Source of the DNA: Nemania diffusa
Lineage: Eukaryota > Ascomycota > Sordariomycetes > Xylariales > Xylariaceae
DNA length: 64,000 nucleotides
Assembly (NCBI GenBank): GCA_038501195.1
Contig: JBBPUQ010000011.1
Location: forward strand, 2,294,001 to 2,358,000
Direction of reading: 5' to 3'
Notes under the pieces: model-generated
What the model was told of the DNA's origin: nothing
Databases searched by the model: none
The model's input: only the letters and a program-made list of their open reading frames with translations
Shown here: piece by piece, positions 12,758-26,640 of the stretch
Layout of the letters: every line of letters starts with the position of its first letter
Position numbering within the stretch: position 1 is the first letter of the stretch
Position numbers and translations under genes: made by a program

Positions 12758-14277
12758 CGTGATTTCCTCTTATTATACTCGGAAAATAGGGTATCTGGGA
12801 GCGGATGAGTTGAAAGCAATGGTATTGGGTGATGGGTATTGTTTGAAAGGTAGAAAGGTTGCTACAGGTGATAGTTGTTGCTAAGATGCTGCATACATAA
12901 GTAGGTACAGAGTAGCATCTTCAAAAAAAAAAACCTGAATCTTGAATGGTTGGACCCACAGATGGTAGATGAGTTACCCAAAATGGCTAGTCAGAACCTG
13001 CTAGCTAATCAATTTCGACTTAAAAATGATCGACAAATTTGCCAAAAACAACTGTAGCACCTTGGTCAATGCGCCTAAATGGTAAATGATCCAGGGCGTA
13101 TTTTAGAAGTACAGTGTTGTATCTATTTGAACTTGTAGCAATGCCCTGTAGCCGTAGTTACGTATTCAACAGCTTACAAATGCACCCTTCAGTCATAATC
13201 TATAGGCACTTAGGTGGTGAGTGTTGCTATAATCGTAGGTGAGGACCGGTTTGTGTTACTATATACCTACTGGTAGGCACACCTAAGAGATTAATATCGA
13301 TCAGAGATTACCTAGTGGTGGCGCATGCGCAGAATGTTGTGCTCTGTGAGACAGCATTCCTTTGCTCTACCTAGATAATGTATATGTTGTACATGAAGAT
13401 GAAGATAGGCACCTATTAAATTCCAAGAAACACGAAAATATCTATCTATATACATCAGATATAGATATAGATATTGCCATGAACTAATTTATACGTAGAG
13501 GCCTCCATACATACGTTCATGTAGGCTCATTAAGTATAGAATACCAAGTGGATGGTGGCGTGCATACCGACCAGTACAGTGGTGTACCTACCTACATATA
13601 CCTACCTATTTTAGCCTCTTCCCGTTCTTAGAATTACCTACTGTTTAGAGTCTAAGACTACGGTAGTGACCAGACAGTGACCAAAACACGAGGCTTTCAG
13701 CGGCTGGTCAGCTCTTTCCCTGTCGGTGGAGTGGAGTGGTGGATTTAGGCCAGGAGTCTAGTCTTATTCTGGACATATTAGGGAATCCCAACATCTCTGC
13801 CTCCTCCCTTTTAGCTCCTGTCTGTCATTCCACACTTGTCGTCGCCGCCTCGTCGCTTCGTCACCCTCGCTTTGACATACGCATCGGAAAACAACTCATT
13901 CCCGCGACTGGCCATGCAATTCTGAATCTGACATGCTGCCCGCCTTCGTTTGATTATCTCTGTTTCCTTCCTCTCCTTGCTAGTCATTCGTTCTTCGTGT
14001 AAACCCACGCAATCATCCACGGCCGCACAACCCGAAAGGTCTATTCTTCCCCCGACGTCTATCAGTCTACTCGCTTAGGCAATCGCGTTTCTCTTCGCCG
14101 TCGCCGATTAAAAAAAAGAAAAGGCTGAATTTCGTAGGAGTTCCTTTTTGAACCCAATAGACCACTCAATACACACTTCCAAGTGTCTCATACCATTCAG
14201 AACCCCCGACTGCTTTCTGGTGGCAATTAATACAACTACTTCTCGACATCAATCTCTTGACCAGCCAATTGCCCACC
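12758..14277. other. Divergent promoter region of FCF1 and the CSI2-like gene
   Basis: This 1.5-kb gap separates two genes transcribed away from each other. It contains scattered ACCTACCTA units (around 13265 and 13585-13610) and a short TATC/GATA-type microsatellite at about 13438-13475. The last 500 bases are pyrimidine-rich, like fungal 5' leaders. I see no coding sequence. Confidence 0.55.
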
Positions 14278-15330
14278 ATGCGCCCGAAATCTATTATATT
14301 CGGCGTGGCGGCTGTGTTTGTGTCGCCTGTTACTTCGCAAAGTACTACCGATAATGATACCGATTCTACAAGCGCGACTAATGATGCCGCATCTACATCA
14401 ACCACGGGAAAGTCTACGTCGTCCACAACAACCGCCGCTGCCGAAACGTCATCATCTTCGCTACCTGGATTAAGTGATACGTCTTCATCATCCTCGTCTA
14501 CCAGCAAGAGCGCATCTACCACTACAAGTGTCCCAGGTCTCACGTCCAGCACTTCCACTGGTTCACTACCACCTATTCCGACTTCTAGTGCTTCGGGCAC
14601 CTACAGTTACCCTGCACCAACTGTGCCGCCCACAAAAAACGCCCCCTTCATGCAACAGTCAAGTCTACCTCAGGGCACTGTCTTTATCGCTGTCGGTGCT
14701 ATCCTCGGTGCTTTCGCTGTCGCTATCCTGGTCTGGCGGGCTGTTGTTGCTTGTTTACTACACCGTTCTGTCAAGCGCGCGACCTTAGCTCAGCAAGTAG
14801 CAAACGACAAGAACTCGTACCCGCCTCCTTCTGCGCCCTTCTACAAGTACAGCGACCACGCATCTTCTATCTCTCTTGGAAATGCCGCAGGCACCCGTCC
14901 GACTCGAAAACCGCGTGGCCCAGTACCTTCAGCAACGAGCCAGTCGAATTTGTTTTTCTCTCCCACAGCGCCTGCAGGAGCTGGTGGTAACGCAAATCGC
15001 GAGTCGCGGTTCTTGCCTTCGGGATTCTACGCGTCCGGCGCTGGATCTCCGCAACAAGGCCATGTTCACTCGATTAGCTTGACAAATCTGCGACCAGAAT
15101 CACACGGTCATGCTCGAAACGTTGAGCCCAGTCCTCCGGATTCTCCCAACTTGGCTCCTCCTGCTGACATGGGACGGAGAAACCTAAGTTCGAGTACCAT
15201 CAATCTAAACAGGCCGCCTAGTGGCCGTGCCCCAAGTGCCTTCCTCGAGGATTTACTCGGTGACCAGCCTGAGCAATTCCCCCCGCCAGGTCACCGTAAC
15301 ACATGGAATCAACCCTCGAACCGGTTTTAG
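14278..15330 (+). CDS. CSI2: Csi2-like single-pass membrane glycoprotein
   Basis: A single exon gives 350 residues. The ATG at 14278 sits in a good context (cccaccATG); an in-frame TTG at 14257 is not used. Residues 1-20 form a signal peptide ([20 protein letters not shown]). A Ser/Thr-rich segment likely to be O-glycosylated runs to about residue 110. Next comes the family block [20 protein letters not shown] leading into one membrane span (about 133-157), a basic stop-transfer patch with RSVKRA, and a Ser/Pro-rich cytoplasmic tail. Yeast Csi2 is a membrane protein tied loosely to chitin synthase function; its molecular role is poorly known. The assignment rests on the conserved block next to the membrane span. 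The repetitive N-terminal half produces a false 144-codon frame on the other strand. Confidence 0.8.
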   Translation: MRPKSIIFGVAAVFVSPVTSQSTTDNDTDSTSATNDAASTSTTGKSTSSTTTAAAETSSSSLPGLSDTSSSSSSTSKSASTTTSVPGLTSSTSTGSLPPIPTSSASGTYSYPAPTVPPTKNAPFMQQSSLPQGTVFIAVGAILGAFAVAILVWRAVVACLLHRSVKRATLAQQVANDKNSYPPPSAPFYKYSDHASSISLGNAAGTRPTRKPRGPVPSATSQSNLFFSPTAPAGAGGNANRESRFLPSGFYASGAGSPQQGHVHSISLTNLRPESHGHARNVEPSPPDSPNLAPPADMGRRNLSSSTINLNRPPSGRAPSAFLEDLLGDQPEQFPPPGHRNTWNQPSNRF

Positions 15331-17054
15331 CTCGACTGAAGTTTTTGGAATTGGTACAACACTGTGTATAGTTGGAAGATTCTTGGAACTTGGGAGCGTT
15401 CATTGAATTAGAACCATGCGGGTATTCTGATATTCAAAACTGGTCAAATCGTGGTCTTGATTGTCTATGGGGAGACTTTCAACATAGCAAGCCAACAAGT
15501 ACTCGATTAAACGTCACCAGCGGGTTTCCTCGGTACTCGGCTTTTTGTAGAGTCTATGTAATGTTACGGAGTTAGCATTAAGGGGGGCGTTAGCAGGAAG
15601 CGGACTACTTGGTATTGGTACATAGTTAATAGACAACATATCCCTCATCTTTGGGTTTAAACCCGTCCTTCAGGCTTATACTATTACTGGTGTAGAGATT
15701 CATGTAGCATGCTACTTGGGTTTGTTGTCGCCATGATTCGAATATGTGCTCCTAGTGTATATAGGAGACTGCTGAGCTTGGTAAAGAAAGTAAAAGATGG
15801 GAGCTTCGTCACACCGTGTATTTAGAAGGAGGCATCTCGCAGTGGAATCCCGATATATGTGGATATGAAGTTTGGCAAATAGGTCCTGCCCTCAAGACTT
15901 ATATAGCCCCATACTCCCCTATCAATCTCGCCTCGTCGCCCAAGGGTGTTCTTGCATAGTTGATTCATAAGTTCGAGCGGCCAGCTGGGGAGATAGATGT
16001 CTCGGCCACATGTCGTCCCAAGCTACTTAATAAGGAACCCAGCTCCTCGTGTACGACGTTGTAGAACGCGCAGTGTGCCCGGACGACTGTGATACCCAGC
16101 TAGCTTGCTAGCTAGCTATGCAGAAACCCGATGGCCCGGGGCGGCGTTTCGTGGGTATGAGGTGAACCCAGGTCTTCGGACGTACGAATCTTAGATATAT
16201 CTATATACGAAACCAATAATTGCTAATTGGTTGGTTGGCAACCTACATGTAGCCTAAACAAACCAACAGGAACCGCACCCGTCTCTCTTCTATATCTGCT
16301 GCGTCCAATGCCTAGGTACGTAGTAGATTAAGTAGATGTAGATCCGTCCATATACCCATATACTAAGTAGTAACAATAGCACCATAGCCCTCGATCCTTA
16401 ATCCTCTCGCTCAGGAGGTAGGTAAGAGGTTACCCTGTCTTATCCGGAAGAGACGGAGCACGTGCTAGATAGGGTTGCGCTCGCACCCGATGAGACCAAT
16501 AGAGCACTTCATCGCGCCACATTCTGACGTATTTTTCGCTCTCGACCACCTCCTCCTCACCTAGCAGCGCGTTCGAACCCTGCCCCCCTCCCTCCCTGTT
16601 CTACGTGATTAATGCAACTTCGTAGCCTGTCTTAATTTGCTTACAAATAGACACCGAATCCTAGTGTTTACGTATATAAAGTACAGCAAGTACTTGGTGA
16701 GGCAACATTGTTATAGACATAAGTACTGGATAAATAGTCTCATATATGCTTTCTTGGAACTAACACGATATATCAAACGGCGAGAAAGTTAACTCGTGTG
16801 ATTTTGTTTTGTATTTTATATACCCCGAATATCCCTTCCCCTTCTATTAACACTAAGTAAAATAAAGCATATGTTGATATATGCCCGTGGCTAACGGTGT
16901 ATATGGTATAATATGATATGGTATGTGTAACAATCTCAACGCTATGCCGCCAATGACACTCAACCACTCAGCCACCGGTGGCACGAGGCTGTCTTTCCCT
17001 CTAAGACACCAGCCCAACCGCAGAATGCACAATTCGATCGCCCGCCGCTCAGCC
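15331..17054. other. Convergent gap between the CSI2-like and ABC transporter genes
   Basis: The gap is 1.7 kb with no supported gene. It holds the 3' ends of both neighbours, a short GCTAGC-rich palindrome near 16100-16115 and scattered AGGTAC motifs. A sequence at 16571 (GTTCGAACCCTG) resembles a tRNA B box, but I find no A box or acceptor stem. Confidence 0.55.
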
Positions 17055-20000
17055 TCAGAACGACCCAGCAGGCTCGATACGGTCCTCCTTCTCATCTGCG
17101 CTACCCTCTAACGCAGGCAGTACAGGTTTAGGCACACCCCTACCGGCGGCAGTCGCGAAAAGGTCTTCCTGTCGGATCCCGCTGCGCTCGCACATGCCCC
17201 TGAAAATCCCGTCCTTGTAAAAGAGCTCGAGCGGGGTGCCGAGCTCAGCAATGCGACCCTTGTCCATTACGCATATTCTATCATACCCGATAATGGTTCG
17301 CAGGCGGTGCGCGATGCACAGCAGCGTGCGCCCCTTGAAGCCCGCGGCTATGGTCTTCTGGATCTTGTCGTCCGTCTCCATATCCACCGAGCTCGTCGCC
17401 TCATCGCACACGATGATACGCGAACCGCGGACAAGCGCGCGCGCTAGCGCCATGAGCTGACGCTGTCCGAGACTAAAGTTCAGCCCGTCCTCCTCCACCA
17501 CGCTGTCAAGATGCACGCGGCCGGGGTCCTTGTCGTTGGGGCCCGCGTCCGCGGGCACGAGGTCGGCTTGTCGCAGCGCGGACCACAGCTCGAGGTCGGA
17601 GTGCTCGGAGAACGGGTCGAGGTTGCTGCGCACGGTGCCGTGGAATAGGGTCGGGTCTTGCGGGATGATGGCGAGGCGCGAGCGCAGGTCGTACAGCCCG
17701 ATGGTCGCTATGTCGATGCCGTCGATAGTGATGCGACCGCCGGAGATCTCGACAAGGCGGAATATCGTCGACACGATGGAACTCTTGCCGGCACCGGTGC
17801 GACCTACGATACCGACGCGCTCGCCACCACTAACGTGCATAGATAGACCCTTGAGCACCAGGGGTAAATTAGTACGGTATCGCATCTCGACATTGTCAAA
17901 CACGATCTCTCCCTTCTCGGGCCACTACAACCGCTGGAGTCAGTAATTACTCTTTTGCGTAGTTCTACAGCTCTCGAAACATGCTCCCGAGACATTTCGG
18001 GAGCTCTTAAGTTACTAGAAATGGAAGAAAATGACTCCAGCGGTAACTCACAGACGGGCGAACGTCGATAGTGTGCTCAGGTGCTTCCTCCTCCAACTGC
18101 GTGCCGTAATGCAGGAGACGTTCCACAGCATTCATGCCGTTCTCCACCTCGGCTAGCTGCCGCACGGTGAACTGCAGCATCTGTACGATGCTTAGGATGT
18201 AGGACAGGACAAGGCCCCCGATCGACGGGGGTACGCTGAACCGAGATGTTACGACCAGGATACCTGTCGTGAATACTAGCAAGTTGCCGATGAGATCTAA
18301 GCGTATTGAAAGCCAACGTTGGTTTGAGAATGTGAGATAGTATGCTGAGTTCATATCGTCAATCGCGGTTCTAAGATCGTCGACAAATCGCTTCTGCAAT
18401 CCATATGCGCGGATGGACGCCGTGCCCATGATCCCCTCGCTGAATTTAGCGAAGACGACGGATCGAAGAACGGATTCAAAACGCTTGACTTCTCGTGCTG
18501 AACTGCGGTAATACGATGCCGCCAGAACAAAAACGACGGCCAGCGGGACGAGTGCGATGGCGAAGTAGTGAAAGTATGCAATGATGAGAGCAAACACGGA
18601 AATTATCGTCACCATAGTCAAGAAATACATCCTCAGGGCGTCCGTCAGATTATTGTCCATGACATCAACATCTCTCGAGAACCGATTCGTAATGCGCCCG
18701 AGAGGTGTCGTATCGAAGAATGACATAGGAGCTCTTAGCGTTCTTCTCACAGCTTGTTCAAGCAGCGCTTTGCTTGCCCGTGTTCCGAAAACTGTCAGCA
18801 TGATGGCGAATATGAACAAGAAGATCGCTTGGCTAGTTCCGAGAGCAGCATACACCCCAATGTAAACCGCCTCCGAATACCCAAATTTGTTTGCAGTCCA
18901 CCACGAAAGCCATAAACTGGTCGTGATATTGCCGCCTTGGGCAATAATAAGAACTAGGAAAACCCATAGCGCGTTGAAAATGCTACCGGAAGCTCGCACG
19001 TAATTACCATAGACCGACCAAGGAACACTCGCGACAGCACGCTCCTCGGCTTGCATGAGTCCCTTGGCCTTGTTCTTCTTCTTTTTTCCCTTCTCAACGA
19101 GTTTGTCTTCGACAGCTTCTCCATCCTCTTCCTTCTTCTCCGCCACGGCTGTCGTCTCCATCAGATGCTTGAAGCCGGGCTCATTCTCCATCAGCTTGTC
19201 GAAAGTATCGACAGCACGGATTTTACCACCATCCATCCAGACAACACGATCGCAACGATTTAAAACCCACAGTTGATGTGTAGCAAGAATTCGACACTTA
19301 TCCTTTAACAGACCTAAAATAGCGTTATCCATGATGTGTCGACCAACATGTGCGTCGACAGCGCTGAGAGGATCATCCATTAGTACAATGTCAGCATCGA
19401 AGTAAATGGCGCGCGCGATATTTAATCTTTGCTTTTGTCCACCAGATACAGTTATACCTCTTTCGCCAATTTCGGTTGCATCGCCATCCGGCAACATATC
19501 TAAATCAGGCTGTAGAGCACACCTAGATTAAATATCAGCAAGCCAACTATCGATCGATGTTGGGGGACAAAACATACGCCTTAATTACTTCTTTATACCA
19601 TTCACGATTCATATCTTTGCCGAAGAGGATGTTTTTACGAACCGAGGCATTTTGGATCCAGGCGTACTGGGGGCAAAATGCTCTTGACGCGCCCAGGACA
19701 ACCTCGCCTGAAGTCTTTCGCATGTCGCCGGCAAGCGCTGCGAGGAGAGATGTCTTGCCGCTACCAACGGAGCCAATGACAGCAATAAGCTCCTTACGTC
19801 CGATCGCGAGATTGAGATCTTCGAGCTTGAAAGGCTCGCGCTCATCCACTAGGGTACTCGCCATGTCCGAGTTTGATTCCGACGTCTCTGCGCCCTTCCC
19901 GGTCTTTGTGGGTTGTTTGGCGCCCTTTTTAGGAGCACCCTTCACTTGTGTAGGCGTCCGCTCCCATGTAAAGCTGGCCTGGTTTATCTCGACGGCGTGT

Positions 20001-21730
20001 TCGATGTCTGGCTCGAACATGGCGGCGTCTTCCTGCTCTTCAGATAGCATGAAGTCTTGAATACGTTTCATCGATGACCAGGCATCGACTATGCTGCCAA
20101 TAACTAGGGGAAGCAGATTGAGCGGCAGTCGCAGACCGTTAAAAAGCGCAAGCGAAGAGAAGACTTCGGCAGGACCGAGGCCGTGATCGGTCAGTGAATA
20201 GGTAATAAACGAGAGAAAGGAGGCGTAGATGGGAAGCGATAAGCTGACCGAGTTGATGGCATTACGGATCGCCAACAGAACTTGAATGCCATGGATCTCA
20301 CGATCTCGAACTTCGCCTAGGCGTTTCAGGAAAGCAGCCTCCCATCCGAAGTACTTGACGAAGCGGACAGACTGCAGTATCTCTTGCGTGAGGGAGACGC
20401 GCTGGTCCGTTACCTTATTAATCAATCCTCGGCGCCGGAATAGACTACGAATAGCCTTAGTGAGAGCCGGAACACCAACGACAAGAACAGCGAAACCAGC
20501 CAGTGCACTATAGGACAAGTTGATGAGCAGAACCACGAGAGTGATGACACATTGGATTGGGGCAGTCCAGACAATATGGAACAGGGCCGAAGACTGGTCA
20601 AGTCGGTATGTGTCGACACTCATTAAGTTGACGACTCGACCGTTACTCCAACCCACACCATCGCCAGCAATGCCCGACTTCTCCGCTTTAGCATCGGCTT
20701 TGGACTTTTCATCTTCCTTGCCATCTTTTGTATTCTCCTCTGCCTTCGCTTCAGGGGTACCGTTAGTAGCGGCCTTGCCTCCAGCTTTGGCCCGGCCTGA
20801 AATGACCATGGATTTCTCGAAGATCAAGCTGATCAAAACAGCTCTTACCTGACCGCCAATCATCATACCGCGGTAGATGAAGTGATTTGTTCCCAAGCTT
20901 TGGAATATCTGCATAAATGTAACGCCTATTACGAGGCCGATTCCTCTACCTATGGCTGGCGGAGGTAGGCCCTCTTGCTTGTTATTCCAGGCGTCTTGAG
21001 CGAAAGCGATAAGGAAACGAAGAACAAATGGAGACAAAACTTGGAAGATTGAGGCTGCGAGTTGGCATAAACCGCCGGCCCAAAATTCCCAGAAGAAAGT
21101 CTCATGAATCGCCCAGAGTAGCGGGTACTTATCGCCGTTATTTACCCGCCGTTCGAACGACTCGGTGCATTTGGTGGCCATTACATCCGCTGCTCGCTTC
21201 GGGTTCACTTTCCAGAGATCGCCATGTTCTAATGGGCGTTTATAACCAACCTAGACTGAATCAGCACAGGTACTATATAGTTGATGTAGCCTTGGATGCG
21301 TGTTTGACTATTGTTTCTTGGTGTTTCTTACATTCATTAACGGCGCCATCCACTGAAATGTCAGTCTACTGAAGAAACCAGCTTGGGCTTCCCTGGATTC
21401 CTGCTTTTCCTTGGGCACCGGGGGGACAGACCCCCACAGAAGAGGGTTTGGTGTCTTGTACCACGGCTTCTTGGACGCAGCGGGCACCGAGTTACGGGTA
21501 GTGGTGCGAGTTATGGTGCTCGCATCGGTTGCATAGCTCTGGGTACGTTTTAGCTCCTCCCTGTCGGCGCGCTCATCGAGTGACTCCTCGCGGAGACGAA
21601 TCTCCTCCTCGGGGTCCTCGTGGTCATCATGGTCCTTGTACTCTGTCGTGGATTCTGACTTCGCTGGGACATCACCCTCGGTTAGAGGGCTCGCTGGCGC
21701 TATCTCCTTCTCAACGGGTTCGTTTGCCAT
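17055..21730 (-). CDS. YOR1: ABC-C multidrug/organic-anion transporter, Yor1-like
   Basis: Exons (minus strand): 21730-21332, 21250-19578, 19522-18052 and 17924-17055, giving 1470 residues in frame. The order is TMD1-NBD1-TMD2-NBD2 without the extra N-terminal membrane domain, as in Yor1. NBD1: Walker A GSVGSGKTS near residue 625, signature ITVSGGQKQR near 720, Walker B IVLMDDPLSAVD near 742. The usual catalytic Glu is Asp here, the degenerate NBD1 typical of ABCC proteins. NBD2: Walker A GRTGAGKSS near 1222, signature FSLGQRQ near 1330, Walker B IIVCDEATSSVD near 1352, with Glu intact. A Lys/Glu/Ala-rich insert lies in TMD1 at about residues 255-300. The protein should export drugs or organic anions across the plasma membrane; the substrate is not known. 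The product ends 1.4 kb from the RIP-mutated retroelement block on its 5' side. Confidence 0.93.
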
Positions 21731-23116
21731 GGTCCAATTCTGTACACCGTGACGACCCCTTCCTTTTAGCGCCGCCTGTTGGCCACGCAGCCAATGTGAT
21801 GGCGACCTCAGGAAAATCTGGTTGCGAGGTGCCTAAATCCTGGGTGAGAATATTGCGATGCTAGCAGTGACGAATTCTTGCTCAAAGTTAATAGGGACCT
21901 GGAGAAGTGGCTGGCTCATAGGATAGGTAGGTATATGAATTTTAAAGTATGGGTCTAAAAGGTCAGATGGTGATTATAAATTAAATACACCAATCGTAGA
22001 ACAATTGCATCTGAGATTCTTTAATGTTGCTAGACAATTAATAAGAACAACAATATTCCACCGTGCATGCACAAGTATGGCAAGAGGAGATAGACCCGCA
22101 AGCAAAAGAGAACGTGAACGACAGCGAAAGCGAGAGAGACCGGGTATATTAATTACCTAGGTAGATAAGTATCGGGTAGGTAGATGGGTATACGATGGAG
22201 GAGGCGGAGGAGACAGGGAACGGGCTTGATAGGCCACCGCTCGTAATACTTTGTTATTATGATGCTTTGATTCATCCATCCATTCCATCGCCCCTCCACC
22301 TAGATACATACATCAAGTACTCGTACTCGCCTCCATCTGCTACTTTCCGCCTTTTGCGCTTTCCTAATTCTCGGCCACTTTTTGGGATTTCCCACGCGGT
22401 GTTAAGCCGCCTTCCCCGGCTCCGAGCAGGCCCCATTCGCCTATCCCTGTCTGTGTGGTATATGTACCTAGCGGCGGATATGTGCTGCATGTAGTTTAGG
22501 TACAGTACAACACCTTGCTAAACATACTGTAGGCACCTCTCCAGTTAGATTATCTGTACCGGGCTAGCCAGGCAGCCAGGCGGCTACGATCACTCAACTT
22601 TAAAATACCTAATCAACCTATTGGGTGTGCTTACAGCTGCAAATGTAGAGGTATGTGCATACTTTATCTACTAGTCACGTCGAAAGAGGCAAGAGGGTTG
22701 GCTGCAGCACATCACCTCACGTATTACCTAGAAGATATACCTAGGGGCTAGATGGTATTAGTGTCTCTATGCATACTCTGTACTTTAATATAGGTAAAGT
22801 TGTAGTTTACATGCACCCCGGATGGAGTAAGTATGTTGTTGGTGCCCGCCCAGTTCCAATAATCTCTACGGTATTACCAAGCAAGACGTCGGAGGGCGGA
22901 CAACGGACTTCGGACAAGCCTTAACTAGCGTATTCCTTACCTAAGTGTGCACTAGTATACCTAGGGAGGTTTTTAGCGGGGGTTTCTCTGTTTTTTTATT
23001 TTTCTACCCTCTTCTATAGAATATATTCGTAAGCCTTTTAAACTATTGTAATATGTATGTATTTTCCGCATACCGCTTTTACTCCTAAAGCAAACAACCC
23101 TTATTAACCACACCGC
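21731..23116. other. ABC transporter promoter region up to the retroelement
   Basis: This is 1.4 kb of upstream sequence with AGGTAG/ACCTA motifs (around 22150-22190 and 22715-22745). I see no coding sequence. Normal composition ends abruptly inside the left LTR that starts at 23117. Confidence 0.55.
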
Positions 23117-23322
23117 TGTGGATCCAGACAATGGAAGTACCTACATGTAGGTACTACATTGGAAGACAATGGAAGCGGTGTATGTATATAAGTACGCTAT
23201 ATTCGACAGGGGTCAATTTGTACTTTTAGAATTTACAATTTATTTTTAAGTATAGATTTATAACTTAGTAATAATATATAAGTTGTAGACTAACATTTTG
23301 AAAAAATTAATTTAAATATACA
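23117..23322 (+). repeat. Left LTR of the outer retrotransposon
   Basis: It pairs with 35983-36188 at equal length. Differences are essentially all transitions. The first 75 bases are intact here and mutated in the other copy; from there on this copy is the mutated one. Confidence 0.88.
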
Positions 23323-24923
23323 AATAGCTATTTATACAGTTTTATAATAAATTTTATTAATTATATTTTATGTTTACTTTTGACTGATTGATTGTACAAA
23401 TTATATAACTTTATTAATTTGCAGCTATAAATATAAACTATACAGCTAAAATGTTTAATAACAGAGCTTTTAAATTAAGATTTAAATTAGTATTTAAATT
23501 AAAATTAAGCAAATTTGATATAAACAATTCGATTAATGTTTTTATTAGTGCACTATTAAATATAACAGTTGCTTTAGTATATAAAAAAATCGAAGCGTTT
23601 ATAATTAATATAAAAAATAAATTCAGTTAAATCATTATAATAATTATTTAAATAAATATATAAATAAACTAAAAGTTAAAAAAGTTAAAAAATTAATTTA
23701 TTTATATATAATTTATACTTAATTTATTTATATTTAATTTATTAATATTTAATTTATTTATATTTAATTTATTTATATTTAATATATTTGTACTAAGTTA
23801 ATTTATAACTAGTTTATTTTTATTAAATTAATTTGAGCTAAATTAACTTATATAAAACTAATTTATATAAAGCTAACTTAAGTTAAACTAACTTATAAAT
23901 AACTCTTTTTAAAATTTTATATATGTAGTTAATGCAACAGTTAATATTTCAGCATATATAAAAATACTAATAAATATTATTTCAAGCAAAAAATTACTAG
24001 ATTTTATTTTGAACTTTTAGAAATATAAAAAACTTAATAAAACATAAATAATACAGAATTAAATAATTCAAACAGTATTTTTAAATATGTTTTTATAAAA
24101 CAACGCTAATTAATTAAGTTAAACTAAATTAAAAAACAAAGTTGTAATTTTATTTAATTTATAGCTTATAAAAACAAACTATATTACTTTAAACAAAGTT
24201 TAAAATATTTAAGTATACTTAATATAAACTTTTATATTATACAAGCTATAGTTTATAAAAGTAATAATTAAACTTAAAAAAAACTTTTAACAAGTAGTAT
24301 TATTTATATGTAATATTAATACTAAAGTTATATAAGTAAATTTTTTAAAAGCTGTAATTTAAGTACTAACTATATATAATGTATTAAATAGCTTTTTTAT
24401 AATATTTGTAAATATAATGTTAGTACAAAAAAAGTTATATATTGTTTATTTATAAAAGTTATAAACAACTTTTTATAAACTTTTAAATATTATAAAAAAT
24501 ATATAGTAAACATACAACATTATAGCTAACAAGCTTAAAATGTATATATTAAATATATAGTTATATTTAAAAAAAAATATTGTTAACTTAAGTATTAGCT
24601 AAATTATAAAAAAAGTAGTTTAATTAGTAGAAATAATTAGTATAACTATTATAAAATTTAAAATTTATAGCATATTTAATATAATTATATAGCTATAAAA
24701 TATATTAGTATTATATTACAATTATAATATTAGTACTAGTATATTAAACAAACTTAGTAAAAATGTAATTTAAACGTTTAATTATATAGAATTAACTTTA
24801 AAAAGTTTAAATGCAACAATTTTTAACTTTAAAACAAACGACTGCAATATTAATTAAACAACTAAACTTTATAATAATAAATATTAAAAAACAAAATATA
24901 CAGCTAATATATTAAACAATACA

Positions 24924-24965
24924 TGTTTTAACTGTAAAAAGTTAAGTTACTGGGCTAAAAACTGC
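24924..24965 (+). pseudogene. Gag zinc-knuckle remnant of the outer element
   Basis: Fourteen codons read CFNCKKLSYWAKNC, matching the CX2CX4HX4C zinc knuckle except that Tyr replaces His. That is the CAY-to-TAY change RIP produces. The inner element is inserted only 45 bases downstream. Confidence 0.75.
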
Positions 24966-25010
24966 AACAAAAAGCTAAAATAGCTAAAAAATATGTTAAA
25001 CTACAGCAAA

Positions 25011-25311
25011 TATGAGGGCCGAGGAAGAACAGCTAATATGGCACGCATAGAAATACTGTATATTCGGGAGAAAATACTAAGCTAAAGAAGAAAAAAAGGA
25101 AAAGATTGAGTCTGCGACAGCAGGCTCGATTATATATAGGTTTTTTTTTTCGTAGTGAATACTTTTTCTATTGTTTCGGTATTGTTTGTTGTGTTTTTAT
25201 TGTTTGCTTTTAGTACAATAGAGTAAGTGTTTGTTATAGGGCGTAGTGAATGCTTTAGTGTATTTTTTACGCACTGTTTTTCTGTACAGTAAATGCAGTT
25301 TAGTTGTAACT
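25011..25311 (-). repeat. Left LTR of the inner retrotransposon (3' LTR in element sense)
   Basis: This 301-bp repeat is the same length as 31960-32260 and nearly all differences are transitions. The outer part (to about 25140) is the less mutated copy. An A/T-rich tract, consistent with a polypurine tract on the minus strand, adjoins its inner edge at 25312. Confidence 0.87.
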
Positions 25312-26149
25312 ACTTTTTTGTTTGCTTAAGGTTTGCTTTGAATCTGCAGTAACTGTGAGGCCGGTAGGTAGTTCAAACTTTTCGAAACTTAATTCTGTGA
25401 AGTTGTGCTTGATTAGACTTAGTATAGTTGTTGTTTTTGTGGTCCGGCTTAGTTTGTTTTTTTTTGAAGGCTTTTAACTAGTATTTTAGTTGTTTAAGTA
25501 GTTCTGTTTCGTTAGGGTAGCTATCGTGGTATTGTTGTAGCAGGGTAGGAGAGTTACGAAAGTTGGCAGCAGGGTACTATGTATTGTTTGGGTTTCAGCT
25601 TTTTCAGCTTACTTTGTAAAACAGTTTTCTGTACCGGATTTGTGAAGACAAGATTTTTTCAATTTCCCATTTCTTGTTGTCGATGCCCGGGTCTACGATC
25701 TTTTCACTTGGACGTTTGTACTTTTGTTCAGGTAGTGGGTTATTTGTATATTTTCGTAGTCGATCTGTGTGAAACTAACGTGCTTTTTTTTACTGGTTTG
25801 GCAGTTTTAGCAAATAGGTGTAATTTTTGCGTTCTAGGATTTTGTATGATATTTGTGTGAAAGGATAGTCGAGTTTGTTGTTTGGACGGTCGGTTTGTTT
25901 ACTTTTTTTTTTTAAGATGTAAACAAAGTTGCTTATGTTGAAATTTGGCTTTTGTTTATGCTTATTGACTTGTTTAGTTATTTTGTTTTGTATTTTTTGT
26001 ATCTGATTTTTAGCTACAGATAAATATTTGTGGATTTGTTTTTTGAACGCTTGTGCTTTTTGCTGGGTAAGTTTTTCTCGGGTAGAAAGCTTAGCGGTTG
26101 TTTTCGTTTTATTTTTTCAGTCGAAAATTATGTATATAGGCCGTTTTAT

Positions 26150-26640
26150 GATGACTTCCCAGGGGAAGAGACTTTTTAGCGAGTCGTGTAGCAACGCAGC
26201 TTAGGCGTTGTTCAAAGCTGGCAGTGCTTTTGACTAGTTGTTCTGGAAGTGGTTAATGTAAAGGCGTAACTGCTGGTTAATTTACTGGTGCATGTTTTTT
26301 ATTTGTTTTACTGTTTTATGGTGTTTTGCTGACGAGAAATTCAGCTTTATTTTGTGAATTTGTAACAGTTCGTTTGTAAAGTTTTTAACAAACTGAAAGT
26401 TTCGATCGTTTATAACAGATTTAAGCTATTTAAATAGCCGGTAAGAGCTCTTATAGTATATTTAGGCTATATTTTTTGCTGTAGCTGACGAACTACAAGG
26501 TGTAGTTTAATAAAGCTTAAACAAGCGGTTTACTATAGTAAGAATTGTATTGTTGCTTGATTTATTTTTAGGAAAACTTTTAAAGTTGATAACGATATAT
26601 TGCTAAGAATAGTTTGGGACTTTAAGCGGGCGAAGCTTGC
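26150..26640 (-). pseudogene. Integrase core remnant of the inner element
   Basis: Successive blocks read QYIVINFKSFPK, NTILTIVNRLFK, NDRNFQFVKNFTNEL and LRLYINHFQNN, matching the order of a gypsy integrase core. Former Trp and Gln codons are stops, and a catalytic Asp position is Asn. Confidence 0.75.

Noticed and set aside
14166..14600. 144-codon Asp/Val-rich frame on the minus strand
   Set aside because: It is the mirror of the Ser/Thr-rich repeat region of the CSI2-like gene; the composition is explained by that gene's codons.
16565..16590. GTTCGAACCCTG, like a tRNA B box
   Set aside because: No pairing T stem and no upstream A box.
25579..25860. 93-codon plus-strand frame rich in Phe/Cys
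   Set aside because: It lies antisense to the integrase end of the inner gypsy element and is produced by its G+T-rich plus strand.
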